The notes: generated by a model not told the origin, from the sequence alone. Shown: positions 25,105 through 34,705, counted from the first letter of the stretch. The stretch is DNA of 64,000 bases from Fervidicoccaceae archaeon (GCA_038734945.1 JAVYOA010000009.1:124001-188000); one strand, 5' to 3'. Made by a program: numbers and translations.

Positions 25105-26166
25105 TCAGTCCTCCTCTTTGGTTCCCTGCATTTTGGGCATAACAGCTGCCTCTAATCCTAACCTTCTCTTTACAGCCCTAGCGAAGGACTCAGCTATCTC
25201 AACTGATGTCCTATATCCATCAATTATTAGAGATTTAGGTCTTGCCTCCTCCACGTAATACATTGTATCCTCAAAGTCAGCATGGTCGCTCAGCGCTACT
25301 ATCCATTTCTCGCCTCTGCTGTTCTCATAGATTTTCTTGAGGGGAGAGAGGAAGAACCAGCCAGTGAGTGTGATCTCAGAATGATTGGGAAGCATAACTC
25401 TCCTTGAATTGCTGTGCATCATGTAAATAAACCAGCCATCCCTCAACAGCTCTTTTCCCTCAATCGAGTTCTCCGAGAAATAATTTCCAATCCTCATTCC
25501 AAATTTTTCTGCCATTTTTGTGAGCCCGTATACCTTCTCCGGCATTATGAAAGGAGCCTCAATTCCAAATTTTCTAAGTATGTGCATGGCCTCCTGCAGC
25601 TTTCCATGATAGCCCCTAACCACTAGGGGCCTTCCTTTCGATAAAAGATCCAGAACTAAATCGCTGAAAAGAAGATCTACTTCGTTCTTGAATGGCCTTA
25701 CCATGCTTTCACTCCCATATGTGGCATCGATGATTAGAGCATCGAGCTCGCTCATTATCTTAGTACCAGGAAATTTGAAGTCGCTCGTGTAGCCAACCCT
25801 CCTCCCATCAGATGTCTCAACGAGAATTTGCGCACTTCCCAGAACATGAGAGGATTTTACAAGCGTAAGCGCTTCATCGCCGAACCTAATAGTCCTACCA
25901 TAATCAACAGGAAGAAGCTTCTCATCATGAAGCGAATGTCCCATCAAGATAAGAGCCTCAATCGTTGGGGGAGTAGCAACTATATGGGAAGCGAACTTCT
26001 TGCTTTTAGAAAGGTTAAGCGCATGATCACTGTGGAAGTGAGATACAACTCTGATCGCCCTCCATGCGAAGGAGTCCACTTCAAACATTTTTCCGAGCAA
26101 TATTGCTCCGGTCTCGCTTACTTCGGCATCAGCAGTTGTCCTTAGTTCAACCAAAAGAGCTCCCAA
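25105..26166 (-). CDS. MBL-fold beta-CASP-like nuclease (mRNA 3'-end processing/exonuclease family)
   Basis: This 353-residue protein has the metallo-beta-lactamase motif HFHSDH (about residues 43-48), followed by the later metal ligands in SSHVLGSAQ and TSDFKFPG, a DATYGSE segment and a C-terminal SDHADFEDT, the order found in Snm1/CPSF73-like proteins that act on DNA or RNA. The start is TTG at 26166; a TATA-like TTATAATC about 24 bases upstream suggests a leaderless message. The downstream partner gene is unknown. Whether the substrate is RNA or DNA cannot be told from the sequence. Confidence 0.85.
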   Translation of the reverse strand: MGALLVELRTTADAEVSETGAILLGKMFEVDSFAWRAIRVVSHFHSDHALNLSKSKKFASHIVATPPTIEALILMGHSLHDEKLLPVDYGRTIRFGDEALTLVKSSHVLGSAQILVETSDGRRVGYTSDFKFPGTKIMSELDALIIDATYGSESMVRPFKNEVDLLFSDLVLDLLSKGRPLVVRGYHGKLQEAMHILRKFGIEAPFIMPEKVYGLTKMAEKFGMRIGNYFSENSIEGKELLRDGWFIYMMHSNSRRVMLPNHSEITLTGWFFLSPLKKIYENSRGEKWIVALSDHADFEDTMYYVEEARPKSLIIDGYRTSVEIAESFARAVKRRLGLEAAVMPKMQGTKEED

Positions 26167-26281
26167 ACTTTTTCATTATCACTGAAACTTATAATCTTAT
26201 ACGCCCATTGATCTCTTGTTAACATTTTAGAACTTTCTACTTTGGAACACCTATTTTCAGCATTTCTGCATTTTTACCAAA

Positions 26282-26318
26282 CTGAAAGCCTCGTCCTTTA
26301 GGGCAAGGAGGAGGTCAG
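26282..26318 (+). repeat. Solo IS200/IS605-type terminal hairpin, copy 1
   Basis: A 37-nt unit begins CTGAAAGCCTC and ends GGAGGAGGTCAG, with a stem formed by GTCC and GGGC around a TTTA loop. The same unit, at the same length, recurs at 42506 and 49558. The pattern resembles the right end, and the 3' end of the omega/reRNA, of archaeal IS605-family tnpB elements. No tnpA or tnpB is nearby. It sits in the 165-base gap between the MBL gene and the end of an ABC ATPase gene. Confidence 0.65.
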
Positions 26319-26331
26319 ATGGAGCATTTGC

Positions 26332-27069
26332 TTAGCTGATTTTATCCATTGGTATGAGAATCTTTTTGTCATCTACATATAGGGTCTTGAAAACCACTCT
26401 GTAAAGCTCCTGCAATAAGTTTTCATTCAAAATTTCATCGATTCTCATTGGTCCCAGAACAGCTTTCTTTCCCATCAAAATTCCATAATCACAAATAAGA
26501 GAAGCATCCCAGATATCGTGAAGGCTCAATACGATGAGCTTCCTAGCTTTCTCCTCTCTGAGAATCCTGTAGAGAGAGAACCTAGCTCCTATGTCAAGAT
26601 GGCCATTAGGCTCATCGAGGAAGAGGTATGGAGCATCTGAAGCTATGGATGATGCTAGCAGAATCTTCATTTTCTCACCAGTGCTAAACTGCTCAAACTC
26701 TCTCTCTAGATCCACATCTGATTCCAGTTCTCTGAGCAGGTTGGAAACCCTATCCAGAATTTCCCGCTTCCATTCTCCGTACAGCAGTCTCCTCTCATTA
26801 GCAGCTAGAAGAGAGAGAGCAGCATCTCCTCCACGCATTCCTGGAATGCTCGGAGGATCTGGAGGAACATATAGAGACTTTGCAGGGGGGTCTTTTTCTA
26901 CTGACCCAGAAAGGAGGGGGAGCGATCCTGATAGAGACTTCAAAATTGTGGTTTTTCCTGAGCCATTTGGTCCAAGAACACAGTAGATTCTACCACCCTT
27001 CAGCTGCATTTCCAAGTTTCTATAGATGGGAAAAGAATAGCCAATGCTTCCTTTCAGAGAAATCAGCAT
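26332..27069 (-). CDS. ABC transporter ATP-binding protein (FecE/BtuD type), first metal/cobalamin operon
   Basis: This 245-residue ATPase has Walker A GPNGSGKTT, Walker B YLFLDEPNGHLD and a degenerate signature FSTGEKMKIL in place of LSGGQ. It is the third gene of an operon with a FecCD-type permease (8 bases upstream) and a binding protein, so it should drive import of an iron chelate, haem or cobalamin. The altered signature may only mark an unusual family branch, since Walker A, Walker B and the H loop (VLSLHD) are intact. Confidence 0.9.
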   Translation of the reverse strand: MLISLKGSIGYSFPIYRNLEMQLKGGRIYCVLGPNGSGKTTILKSLSGSLPLLSGSVEKDPPAKSLYVPPDPPSIPGMRGGDAALSLLAANERRLLYGEWKREILDRVSNLLRELESDVDLEREFEQFSTGEKMKILLASSIASDAPYLFLDEPNGHLDIGARFSLYRILREEKARKLIVLSLHDIWDASLICDYGILMGKKAVLGPMRIDEILNENLLQELYRVVFKTLYVDDKKILIPMDKIS

Positions 27070-27077
27070 TTTTCAGA

Positions 27078-28082
27078 TCACCCTCTCATGCTCCTTACGA
27101 GGAGGAATAGGAAAAAAGGAGCTCCTAAAATGCTCATTGCAATCCCAACTGGAAGTTCCGAGGGCATGAAGGCAATTCTCGATGCTACATCAGCAGATAT
27201 GAGGAGGAGGGGTCCCAGCAAAAATGATAGAGTTGAAACAGCTCCTGGGTCCCCACCAACAATTATCCTCGAAACATGTGGGATTATTAGTCCAACAAAT
27301 CCAATCGGTCCAACAGCAAGAGTAACCAATGAAATGCTTATGCTGGAGACAACAATGCTCTCTTTCCTCACATTCCTCACGTTTATGCCAGAGGAGAGAG
27401 CAAGATCTTCTCCTATCATCAACTTTCTAAGGGCGCCGACTCTCAAATAGATATACGAAGCTATTATGACAAGGCTAACCAGGCTCAAAAGGACAGTTTT
27501 TTCATCGGAAAATTGAAGCGAACCGAGAACGAAGGCAATCCCACCTCTAGAAAGAGCCGGTTCCATGAGGAGTATTATATATGAAATCGAAGTCATCATG
27601 GTTGAGATCATTACTCCGGAGAGGGCTATGATGAGAATTCTGAACCCTCCTAGCTTGCTGATCCCATAGATGAGTCCGGCAGCAAACAATGAGAAGATAA
27701 AGGAGAGAGCAGGAGCTACATACATCCCAATTTCCATTGATACTATGTAGCCCAAAAGGGTTCCAAGCATTGCTCCAGATGAAATTCCAAGTATACTTGA
27801 GTCCACCAGCGGATTAACAAGTATAGTCTGCAGGATCAGACCATTGAGGGAGAGCACTGAAGCGGATAGAAAAGCCGTTATTGTTCTGTATATTCTAAGC
27901 TCAAAAATAGGATCAGTAGTTTTCCATCTACTTATTGGGAGAATTCCCGAAGATCCTACTAATATGCTCATGAATAAAACTGGGATCAGAAGGAAGAATG
28001 AAATTGCCAAAAAAATAAACAGCCTTCTTTTCTTATCCCTCAAATACTCAAAAAGGGATTTCTCCAATTGGTATACCCTCAC
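27078..28082 (-). CDS. FecCD-family ABC permease, first metal/cobalamin operon
   Basis: This 334-residue permease has about nine or ten membrane helices and the FecCD landmarks LNGLILQTILVNPLVDSSILGISSGA and AVGPIGFVGLIIPHVSRIIVGGD. It forms the homodimeric channel for an iron-siderophore or cobalamin-type importer. It overlaps the upstream binding-protein gene by 4 bases. The second operon at 29.4-32.2 kb encodes a paralogue, so the cell has at least two such systems next to each other. Confidence 0.93.
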   Translation of the reverse strand: MRVYQLEKSLFEYLRDKKRRLFIFLAISFFLLIPVLFMSILVGSSGILPISRWKTTDPIFELRIYRTITAFLSASVLSLNGLILQTILVNPLVDSSILGISSGAMLGTLLGYIVSMEIGMYVAPALSFIFSLFAAGLIYGISKLGGFRILIIALSGVMISTMMTSISYIILLMEPALSRGGIAFVLGSLQFSDEKTVLLSLVSLVIIASYIYLRVGALRKLMIGEDLALSSGINVRNVRKESIVVSSISISLVTLAVGPIGFVGLIIPHVSRIIVGGDPGAVSTLSFLLGPLLLISADVASRIAFMPSELPVGIAMSILGAPFFLFLLVRSMRG

Positions 28083-29284
28083 TTTGCCGAAGTCATATTG
28101 ATGACCATTTCAAGCGTTAAATCGTTAGGTACTGCAGTGACGTTGTATAAATCGGGATGGAGAATTAGAGATAGTGCTAGTTGAAGCTCAGCAATTCTGG
28201 GACCTGGCCTTGAGGCAATGTCATTAAGCTCTCCATGAAGCATATAAACTTTGCCATCCTTTACAGCTTTGATGCTTTCTCCCCCAGGCTGAGTTCTGGC
28301 CCAGCTCAGAAATTGGGAAGCATTGGAGAAGCCGCCAGCATATTCGGAGAGAACAATGACATCTGGATTTGCTTTGATGACCTCCTCCCAAGAAATCATG
28401 GGCCAGGCTTGCGATATATTTTCCAGAGCATTTCTTCCACCAGAAAGTCCTATAATGTCATTCCAAAAACTTCCTCCTCCAGCAGCAAAGATTGGATTGA
28501 TCCAAACAACATACATGATACTTGGCCTAGTAGTAGTTTTCGATGCAACTAAACTATATTGTCCCAAAATTCTCTGTTTCAATTCATTCACGAGATTGAG
28601 AGCATCTTGGAAGTGGTTGGTTATCTTGCCCAAAAGAAGTGTTGCTGAGAATATGTCATCAATGCTCTCTGTCCTGAGGGAAATTGAAGTGATGCCCATC
28701 TGAGATAGCTGATATATGAATTTATACTGGACTCCCGTGGTTCCTATGACTAAATCTGGCTTTAAGGAAATGACTTTTTCCAAACTTATGTCTGAGAATC
28801 CTCCTACCCTCTCTATTGTTCCATTCTTCACCAGATCACCTATAATTGGAGGATAGTTCGAGTAATCATCAACTCCAACAATATATGAACTAGCATTGAT
28901 TGCGAAGAGAATTTCCGTTATGCTTGGTGCTATTGAGACAATTCTTTGTGGTTGTTGTGTTATGAAAACTGTTCTGTTCAAAGCATCATAGACTTGAATT
29001 GGATATTTTAAGCTAGATACCTCGCTTGATAGTTGATCAATTTTCTGGGTGAGGCTCAGGTTCAGGCTCTGAATAGTAGAGCTCAAGCTCTGTATTGCTG
29101 ATACGGAATTGCTTGCCGATGAGAGCTGGGAGGATATATTGAAAAGCTGCTTTTCAAACGAGTCCAAGGCATTTCTTATGGAATTGCTTGAGGCATAAGA
29201 CTCGTAAGCAAGAAATACAGAGATTCCAGAGAGCAAGAGAGCCAGTATGAGTATGGAAACAATAATCTTGTTTTGCGTGTTCAA
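28079..29284 (-). CDS. Substrate-binding protein (FecB/BtuF type) with N-terminal anchor and coiled coil
   Basis: This 401-residue protein starts with a membrane anchor (residues about 7-27), then a serine-rich heptad stretch of about 70 residues that should form a coiled-coil stalk, and then the class III periplasmic-binding fold (RIVSIAPSITEILFAI, KPDLVIGTTG, ANPDVIVLSEY). The long coiled coil is not part of the standard BtuF fold and probably lifts the receptor off the membrane. The start is TTG at 29284 after a GGGATC site; a TATA box lies near 29315-29325. It is the first gene of the operon. Confidence 0.92.
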   Translation of the reverse strand: MNTQNKIIVSILILALLLSGISVFLAYESYASSNSIRNALDSFEKQLFNISSQLSSASNSVSAIQSLSSTIQSLNLSLTQKIDQLSSEVSSLKYPIQVYDALNRTVFITQQPQRIVSIAPSITEILFAINASSYIVGVDDYSNYPPIIGDLVKNGTIERVGGFSDISLEKVISLKPDLVIGTTGVQYKFIYQLSQMGITSISLRTESIDDIFSATLLLGKITNHFQDALNLVNELKQRILGQYSLVASKTTTRPSIMYVVWINPIFAAGGGSFWNDIIGLSGGRNALENISQAWPMISWEEVIKANPDVIVLSEYAGGFSNASQFLSWARTQPGGESIKAVKDGKVYMLHGELNDIASRPGPRIAELQLALSLILHPDLYNVTAVPNDLTLEMVINMTSAK

Positions 29285-29408
29285 GCTTGATCCCTGGTTT
29301 CAATAACCATATACATATATTTAAATTTTTTTCCAAATACAAGAAAACCACAAGAATTTAGCCATCTTCAATTAAAACCTGGAAAAATTCCAGCAGTTAG
29401 CCTTTCTG

Positions 29409-30185
29409 TTAAACAGAAGGTGCTACAAAAGCCTTTCCATCTGTCCTTATCATTTTAACATGAATCCCGTAAACTTTCTCCAGAAGATCTTCGTTCAGCA
29501 TATCCTTTGGAGATCCATTGGCAACGATCTCCCCCATTGACATAACGATAGCTCTATCGGCAATTTCAATTGCCTCATTTGGATCATGTGTAGTGAAAAG
29601 TATTCCTTTACCTTCCGATGCTAATTCTTTCATCATCTTGAGAACAACAAGCTTGTTTCTGAAGTCCAAATATGCTGTTGGTTCATCGAGAACTATGAAT
29701 GGAGTTCCCTGTGCATAGGCTCTCGCAATACTGATCATCCTCCTTTCCCCTCCACTCAGCTGAGAGAAGTATCTATTTGATAGTCTCTCAAGACCAAACC
29801 TAGAGATAGCTTCCTCAGCAATTTCCTCATCTTCTCTTGAAGGCAGTTTAAGCGGGGAAACATGCGGCATTCTCCCCAGCAAGACATAGTCCTTTACCCT
29901 GAGGGGGACATTTCTCATTATTTCCTGTGGAACCCATGCTATCATCTTAGCTCTCTCTCTATCGCTGATCTCAAACACATTCTTTCCATTTATGAATACC
30001 CTGGGGGGAGAAGGTCTAATCACACCAAGCGCTATTTTTGTCAATGTTGTTTTCCCGGAGCCGTTCGGCCCCAAAAGGGCTAAAACCTCCCCTCCCCTCA
30101 AGGATAAGCTCACATTTCTAAGAGAGAAGCCCGTTTCCAAATATGTATAGCTAACATCGTTGATTTTCAGCTCAGCTCCAGCCAT
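29409..30185 (-). CDS. ABC transporter ATP-binding protein (FecE/BtuD type), second operon
   Basis: This ATPase of about 258 residues has Walker A GPNGSGKTT, the signature LSGGERRMI, Walker B FIVLDEPTAYLD and the H loop FTTHD. I chose the ATG at 30185 (MAGAELKINDV), which has GAGGAG eight to ten bases upstream and overlaps the permease stop by 14 bases; an in-frame codon at 30215 would lie further inside the permease gene. It is the last gene of the second iron/cobalamin-type operon. Confidence 0.94.
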   Translation of the reverse strand: MAGAELKINDVSYTYLETGFSLRNVSLSLRGGEVLALLGPNGSGKTTLTKIALGVIRPSPPRVFINGKNVFEISDRERAKMIAWVPQEIMRNVPLRVKDYVLLGRMPHVSPLKLPSREDEEIAEEAISRFGLERLSNRYFSQLSGGERRMISIARAYAQGTPFIVLDEPTAYLDFRNKLVVLKMMKELASEGKGILFTTHDPNEAIEIADRAIVMSMGEIVANGSPKDMLNEDLLEKVYGIHVKMIRTDGKAFVAPSV

Positions 30186-31191
30186 GATATATCCTCCTCT
30201 TGAGAAGATAGGCAAAGAAAGGAACCCCTACGAATGATGTGAGCACCTCAAGCGGGAGCTCACTAGGCAGTACAGCTCTCGATATTGTGTCAACTATAAG
30301 AAGGAAAGCGGATCCTATAACAGCGGATCCGGGTATTGTGAACTTGTTTGATTCTCCGAAAAGCATTCTCGATATATGTGGGATTACTAGACCTATCCAT
30401 CCAATTAGTCCGGCAACAACGGTGCTTGCTGCAGCGGGAAGCGTTGAAAGGACAATTATGATTGCCTTGTAAACTTCAACTCTTATTCCAAGAGCCTTTG
30501 CCTCCTCCTCTCCTACAACAAATGCGTCAAGCCTCCATCTCAGGAAATAGAGAAGAATGATTGATGGAACGGAAATAACTGTCAGAATCTCAACATCTCT
30601 CCAAGTCACAGAAGCCAAACCTCCCATGAGCCAATACGTTATTTGAGGAAGCTTAGACTCTGGATCAGCAACGAATTTTACTAGGCTTATAAGGCTCTTG
30701 AAAAGGCTCCCCACAATGATTCCCGAGAGAACCAGATCAACTATTCTCGTCCCTCCCCCTCTCCATGCTATTAAATATGAGGACCCAAGAGCAACAAGGC
30801 CTATGCCAAAAGCTATTGCCTGAACCAATGGTAGGGGAAAATCGAGAAGTATTCCAATTGAAGCTCCAAAGCCAGCTCCGGCCAATACACCCAAAATATC
30901 AGGGCTTACAAGCGGATTTCTGAAGAGTGCTTGAAATCCTGCTCCTGAAACAGATAGAGAGGCTCCAATCAGCAATGCGGCTAAAATTCTGGGTAGCCTT
31001 ATTTGAATGACAACGTTGTAGAGAGGACTCTGATTTGCCCCTCCGCCCAAGATTGAGCTTACAAGCACTCTCATGGACTGTACGGGAGCGAAGCCATAGC
31101 TTCCCATTCCAAGTGAAACTAGGAAAATAAAAAACAAAATTGCTGCAGCAATGGCAATTTTCTTGTTACCACCTAGCACTATTATATCCAC
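30172..31191 (-). CDS. FecCD-family ABC permease, second operon
   Basis: This permease of about 339 residues has the FecCD signatures GAGFQALFRNPLVSPDILGVLAGAG and GLIGWIGLVIPHISRMLFG and about ten helices. Two starts are possible: GTG at 31191, 11 bases after the binding-protein gene, or GTG at 31179, which has AGGTGG at a better distance. It works with the ATPase at 29409 and the binding protein at 31205. Confidence 0.93.
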   Translation of the reverse strand: MDIIVLGGNKKIAIAAAILFFIFLVSLGMGSYGFAPVQSMRVLVSSILGGGANQSPLYNVVIQIRLPRILAALLIGASLSVSGAGFQALFRNPLVSPDILGVLAGAGFGASIGILLDFPLPLVQAIAFGIGLVALGSSYLIAWRGGGTRIVDLVLSGIIVGSLFKSLISLVKFVADPESKLPQITYWLMGGLASVTWRDVEILTVISVPSIILLYFLRWRLDAFVVGEEEAKALGIRVEVYKAIIIVLSTLPAAASTVVAGLIGWIGLVIPHISRMLFGESNKFTIPGSAVIGSAFLLIVDTISRAVLPSELPLEVLTSFVGVPFFAYLLKRRIYHGWS

Positions 31192-31204
31192 CTAACGCAG
31201 AATC

Positions 31205-32218
31205 CTATTTAATCTGAGAGATCTCGGTGGCATTCAGTCCATATATATTCGTATATAATTGCATTCTTAGCTCAGTTATATTCAGTCCAGCGGTCTCCTC
31301 CGGATGTATTATTTTTGCCAAGTAAGCAAGGAGAAGGACAAATCTAGGACTGGTTGGAGTGTACTCTCTGGGTACTTTGAAGACCATTCCGTTTTTCACA
31401 GCATTTACGCTTTGCAGCCTCGGATCATTCAAAATATCGCTCGCATTTTGAGATACTCTATAGCTTAGCACTATTATGTCTGGATTCATTTTAACCACAT
31501 CTTCATAATTTATGAATATGGTGCTCGTGTTGCTTGAGAGACCCTCACTCAAGCTGATCCCTCCTGCATAGCTTATGAGCTGATTTTCTATTCCCTGCGT
31601 AACTACTTGAATTCCATTTGTACCTATGCTTCTTATGAAGAGGACTCTTGGATGGGTTGTGGATTTTGATACCATTGACGATATGTTCATTACTGTGCTG
31701 TTGAGATAGGAGATAACATAATTCGCTCTTTGCTCCCTATTGAGAGCCTTCCCGATAATAGCTATAGTATTGTAGAGATCTTGTATGCTGTTTGTCCAGG
31801 GAACTCCGATAACTGTTAGATTGTGAGCTTCGTAGCTTTGGAGCTCCTGCTGACTTCTTATATATGTAATTATGAGATCTGGAGAGAGAGAAATTAGCTT
31901 TTCAAGATCCACGCCGTTTGTGTAGGTTAGCGGTGTGGCGTTTAGGATACTCGGTGGAAAGTTCATTGTATCAAGCCTACCCACAATCAATGATCCTGCT
32001 CCCAGGGAGTAGACGATCTCAGCTGACCCTTGATCTAGTACAACTAATCTAGTAACATTCAGCGGAACAGTAACATTCCTTCCCAAACCATCGGTCACAA
32101 CCACATACTTGCTCTGCTGAGATCCGCTTTGACTTGGATTATGCTGCATTAGCATGTATCCAGCAAATGCAGCAACTATAATTATAAGTACTATCCCTGC
32201 AGCCAGAGAACTTTTCAA
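31205..32218 (-). CDS. Substrate-binding protein (FecB/BtuF type), second operon
   Basis: This 337-residue surface protein has a signal-anchor at residues about 4-22 and then the class III binding fold: RLVVLDQGSAEIVYSLGAG, SLSPDLIITYIRS, and MNPDIIVLSYR. It has no coiled-coil stalk, unlike its paralogue at 28079. It is the first gene of the operon, with GGTGAT just upstream of the start. Two copies of AAATTGTGATA in opposite orientation lie in its promoter region. The ligand (iron chelate, haem or corrinoid) is not decidable. Confidence 0.92.
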   Translation of the reverse strand: MKSSLAAGIVLIIIVAAFAGYMLMQHNPSQSGSQQSKYVVVTDGLGRNVTVPLNVTRLVVLDQGSAEIVYSLGAGSLIVGRLDTMNFPPSILNATPLTYTNGVDLEKLISLSPDLIITYIRSQQELQSYEAHNLTVIGVPWTNSIQDLYNTIAIIGKALNREQRANYVISYLNSTVMNISSMVSKSTTHPRVLFIRSIGTNGIQVVTQGIENQLISYAGGISLSEGLSSNTSTIFINYEDVVKMNPDIIVLSYRVSQNASDILNDPRLQSVNAVKNGMVFKVPREYTPTSPRFVLLLAYLAKIIHPEETAGLNITELRMQLYTNIYGLNATEISQIK

Positions 32219-32228
32219 TCAAATCACC

Positions 32229-32319
32229 AAATTGTGATATTAGATAGCATAATAAAAATTTTTTGTCCAGAATCTATTCCCATTCTTTTTCCCACAATTT
32301 ACAAAAATTATCACAATTT
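32229..32319. promoter_or_regulatory. Inverted AAATTGTGATA boxes upstream of the second iron/cobalamin operon
   Basis: AAATTGTGATA at 32229-32239 and its exact complement TATCACAATTT at 32309-32319 flank the promoter region between the binding-protein gene (minus strand) and the pyrophosphatase gene (plus strand). The boxes are 69 bases apart. They may be operator half sites for a metal-responsive regulator; the A+T-rich setting makes chance a real possibility. Confidence 0.35.
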
Positions 32320-32404
32320 ATCATTTAAAGTAAAAAATAAAAGAGTTGTTAGAGATAGCGTGAAAAGAAGCTGAAAATTTCATTTTCCGCTTGAGGGGAT
32401 TGGG

Positions 32405-34705
32405 TTGGTCTCTGCTGCAGTTTTGGGAGCTATAGGAGGAGGGCTTGGCTTTGCCTCAGCTATCTTTGTATACCTGGTTTTAACGAAGCAGGAAATGGGC
32501 AATGAGAGAATGATTGAGATTTGGAAAGCAATTAGAGAGGGTTCTTCTGCTTACATGAGGAGGCAAACCAAAACCATTCTACTATTCTCAGTATTCATAT
32601 CCGCAGTAGTTTTCCTAGCAGTTTACCTCGGATACAGGGCTAAGCTGCTTTCAGCATACCCGCAGCTGGAAGGCGAAGTTCTAAAGGAATCTGCTCTAGT
32701 GGGATTCTCGGTCTTTTTAGGCTCACTTTCCTCCATAATAGCGGCATTCTTCAGTATGGATGCCTCTACGAAAGCCAACGTGAGGACTGCAGCGGCAGCT
32801 ATCAAAAGCCCTCTGAATGCTTTAAAAATTTCTGTTCTTGGCGGATCCATTCTCGGTCTCTCTGTTCCTTCTCTCTCTCTTCTCGCAATATCTGCTTTGT
32901 ATATAGCATATTCGGCACTCTTCAATGCCTCCATCTATAACCCCCTATCAATTAGGTTTGTCCTCGATAGTCTTGTTGGATTTGCATTTGGTGCCAGCCT
33001 CTCAGCCCTTTTCGCACAGCTTGGAGGAGGCATCTATACTAAGGCCGCTGATATAGGGGCAGATATAGTGGGGAAAATAGAAGCCTCCATCCCAGAAGAC
33101 GATCCTAGAAATCCTGCTGTAATAGCTGACCAAGTTGGAGATAATGTAGGAGATTGTGCAGGAAGAGGAGCAGACATATTTGAAAGCGTCACAGCTGAAA
33201 CAATAGGAGCCATGATGATCGGGTGGGTGATTTTCTTCATCTTGACTAGTGCCGGGGTGAGCTACGAATACGCGTCAAGATTCATGTTTCTTCCACTTCT
33301 GATATCCCTTGTTGGAATAGTATCTACCCTTCCGGGACTACTTACAATAATTCTCCATCGAAAGTACAGGGAACCTATAGAGCCTCTGAGAAATGGAGTG
33401 ATCGTTTCATCGATAGTCGCGCTGATTCTTTTACCAATTCTCTACAAATATATTCTCCCGGATCTTTGGTTGAACCTATACATAGCCTCTATTGTAGGGA
33501 TAGCAACAGGAATAGTGATGGTTCTAGTAACCAATTATTATACTGGACTGAGGTCTAAGTCTGTTATAGAGATCGCAGAAAGCAGTCAAAGCGGTCCTGC
33601 ATTGACTTTTCTTTCAGGACTTAGCGTAGGCATGAGATCTACATTAATTCCCATCATAACCATATCCATTGCTATACTATCTTCCTTCTTCGCGCTATAT
33701 TCATCATCACTTCCCTTAGCACTCCAGGTGAGCATAGGAGGAGTAAACTTATCAAAGTTCATATATGGCATATACGGTAGTGCCATAGCAACAATGGGCA
33801 TGATCACTCTCGCTGGGATAATAATGACCTTGGATGGTTCAGGCCCTATAGCTGACAATGCTGGAGGAATAGCTGAGATGAGCGGGATGGAGGAAAGAGT
33901 TAGAAAAAGTCTTGAGCCTCTCGATGCTCTAGGGAATGTAACTAAAGCCCTCACTAAAGGCTATGCTATGGGCAGCGCAGCTTTAGCAGCACTTTTACTA
34001 TTCCAGGCTTTTGTACAGGACTATGTCGCTAGAGATCCCTCAGTTCTCACACAACTTCCAGCATTCTCTTCTTTGACCTTGAACATATCTGGCTTTGCTG
34101 AGGCACTGAAGAACTTCTTGGGAGGTCTTGTGATAACTAAGCCTGTAATACTGATATCAATCCTCATAGGCGCAATGCTGCCATACTTCTTCACATCAAT
34201 GGGTCTGAAAGCTGTTACGAGAGCAGCCTATATGATGGTCGAGGAAGTCAGAAGGCAGTTCAGAGAGAGACCAGGGATACTTGAAGGAAAAGAGAAACCA
34301 GACTATTACAGGGCAGTAGATATCAGCACTCAATATGCCATAAGGAACATGATTGCCCCTTCTCTCTCCATAATAATCACTCCTCTTATTCTCGGTACTC
34401 TCTTTGGAGGACAGGCTGTTGGTGCACTAGTTGTGGGAGCAACGGCTAGTTCAGTTGTGCTAGGAATAATGATGATGTGGGGTGGGGCTGCCTGGGACAA
34501 CGCAAAGAAGTATGTCGAGGAGGGTAACCTTGGAGGAAAGGGCTCTCCAGTTCATGCGGCCACAGTGGTTGGAGATACTGTCGGAGATCCTCTCAAAGAT
34601 ACCGTTGGACCCTCTCTGCATATATTGATAAAGTTGCTTAACACAATATCGCTGGTGTTCATTCCTCTCTACATGCTATACTTAATGCAGTCGATTTTTC
34701 CATAA
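32405..34705 (+). CDS. hppA: Membrane-bound proton-translocating pyrophosphatase, K+-independent type
   Basis: This 766-residue membrane pump hydrolyses pyrophosphate and moves protons outward. The substrate site is seen in KAADIGADIVGKIEASIPEDDPRNPAVIADQVGDNVGD (shown in part: DIGADIVGK and DNVGD), in DNAGGIAEM, and in the C-terminal DTVGDPLKDT. At about residue 513 the segment GNVTKALTKG has lysine where K+-dependent enzymes have alanine, which marks the K+-independent class. The start is TTG at 32405 behind GAGGGG. It stands alone, transcribed away from the transporter operons. Confidence 0.96.
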   Translation: MVSAAVLGAIGGGLGFASAIFVYLVLTKQEMGNERMIEIWKAIREGSSAYMRRQTKTILLFSVFISAVVFLAVYLGYRAKLLSAYPQLEGEVLKESALVGFSVFLGSLSSIIAAFFSMDASTKANVRTAAAAIKSPLNALKISVLGGSILGLSVPSLSLLAISALYIAYSALFNASIYNPLSIRFVLDSLVGFAFGASLSALFAQLGGGIYTKAADIGADIVGKIEASIPEDDPRNPAVIADQVGDNVGDCAGRGADIFESVTAETIGAMMIGWVIFFILTSAGVSYEYASRFMFLPLLISLVGIVSTLPGLLTIILHRKYREPIEPLRNGVIVSSIVALILLPILYKYILPDLWLNLYIASIVGIATGIVMVLVTNYYTGLRSKSVIEIAESSQSGPALTFLSGLSVGMRSTLIPIITISIAILSSFFALYSSSLPLALQVSIGGVNLSKFIYGIYGSAIATMGMITLAGIIMTLDGSGPIADNAGGIAEMSGMEERVRKSLEPLDALGNVTKALTKGYAMGSAALAALLLFQAFVQDYVARDPSVLTQLPAFSSLTLNISGFAEALKNFLGGLVITKPVILISILIGAMLPYFFTSMGLKAVTRAAYMMVEEVRRQFRERPGILEGKEKPDYYRAVDISTQYAIRNMIAPSLSIIITPLILGTLFGGQAVGALVVGATASSVVLGIMMMWGGAAWDNAKKYVEEGNLGGKGSPVHAATVVGDTVGDPLKDTVGPSLHILIKLLNTISLVFIPLYMLYLMQSIFP

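Noticed and set aside
26332-27069. ABC ATPase with degenerate signature FSTGEK as a possible pseudogene
   Set aside because: Walker A, Walker B and the H loop are intact and the operon is complete, so it is more likely a normal divergent member.
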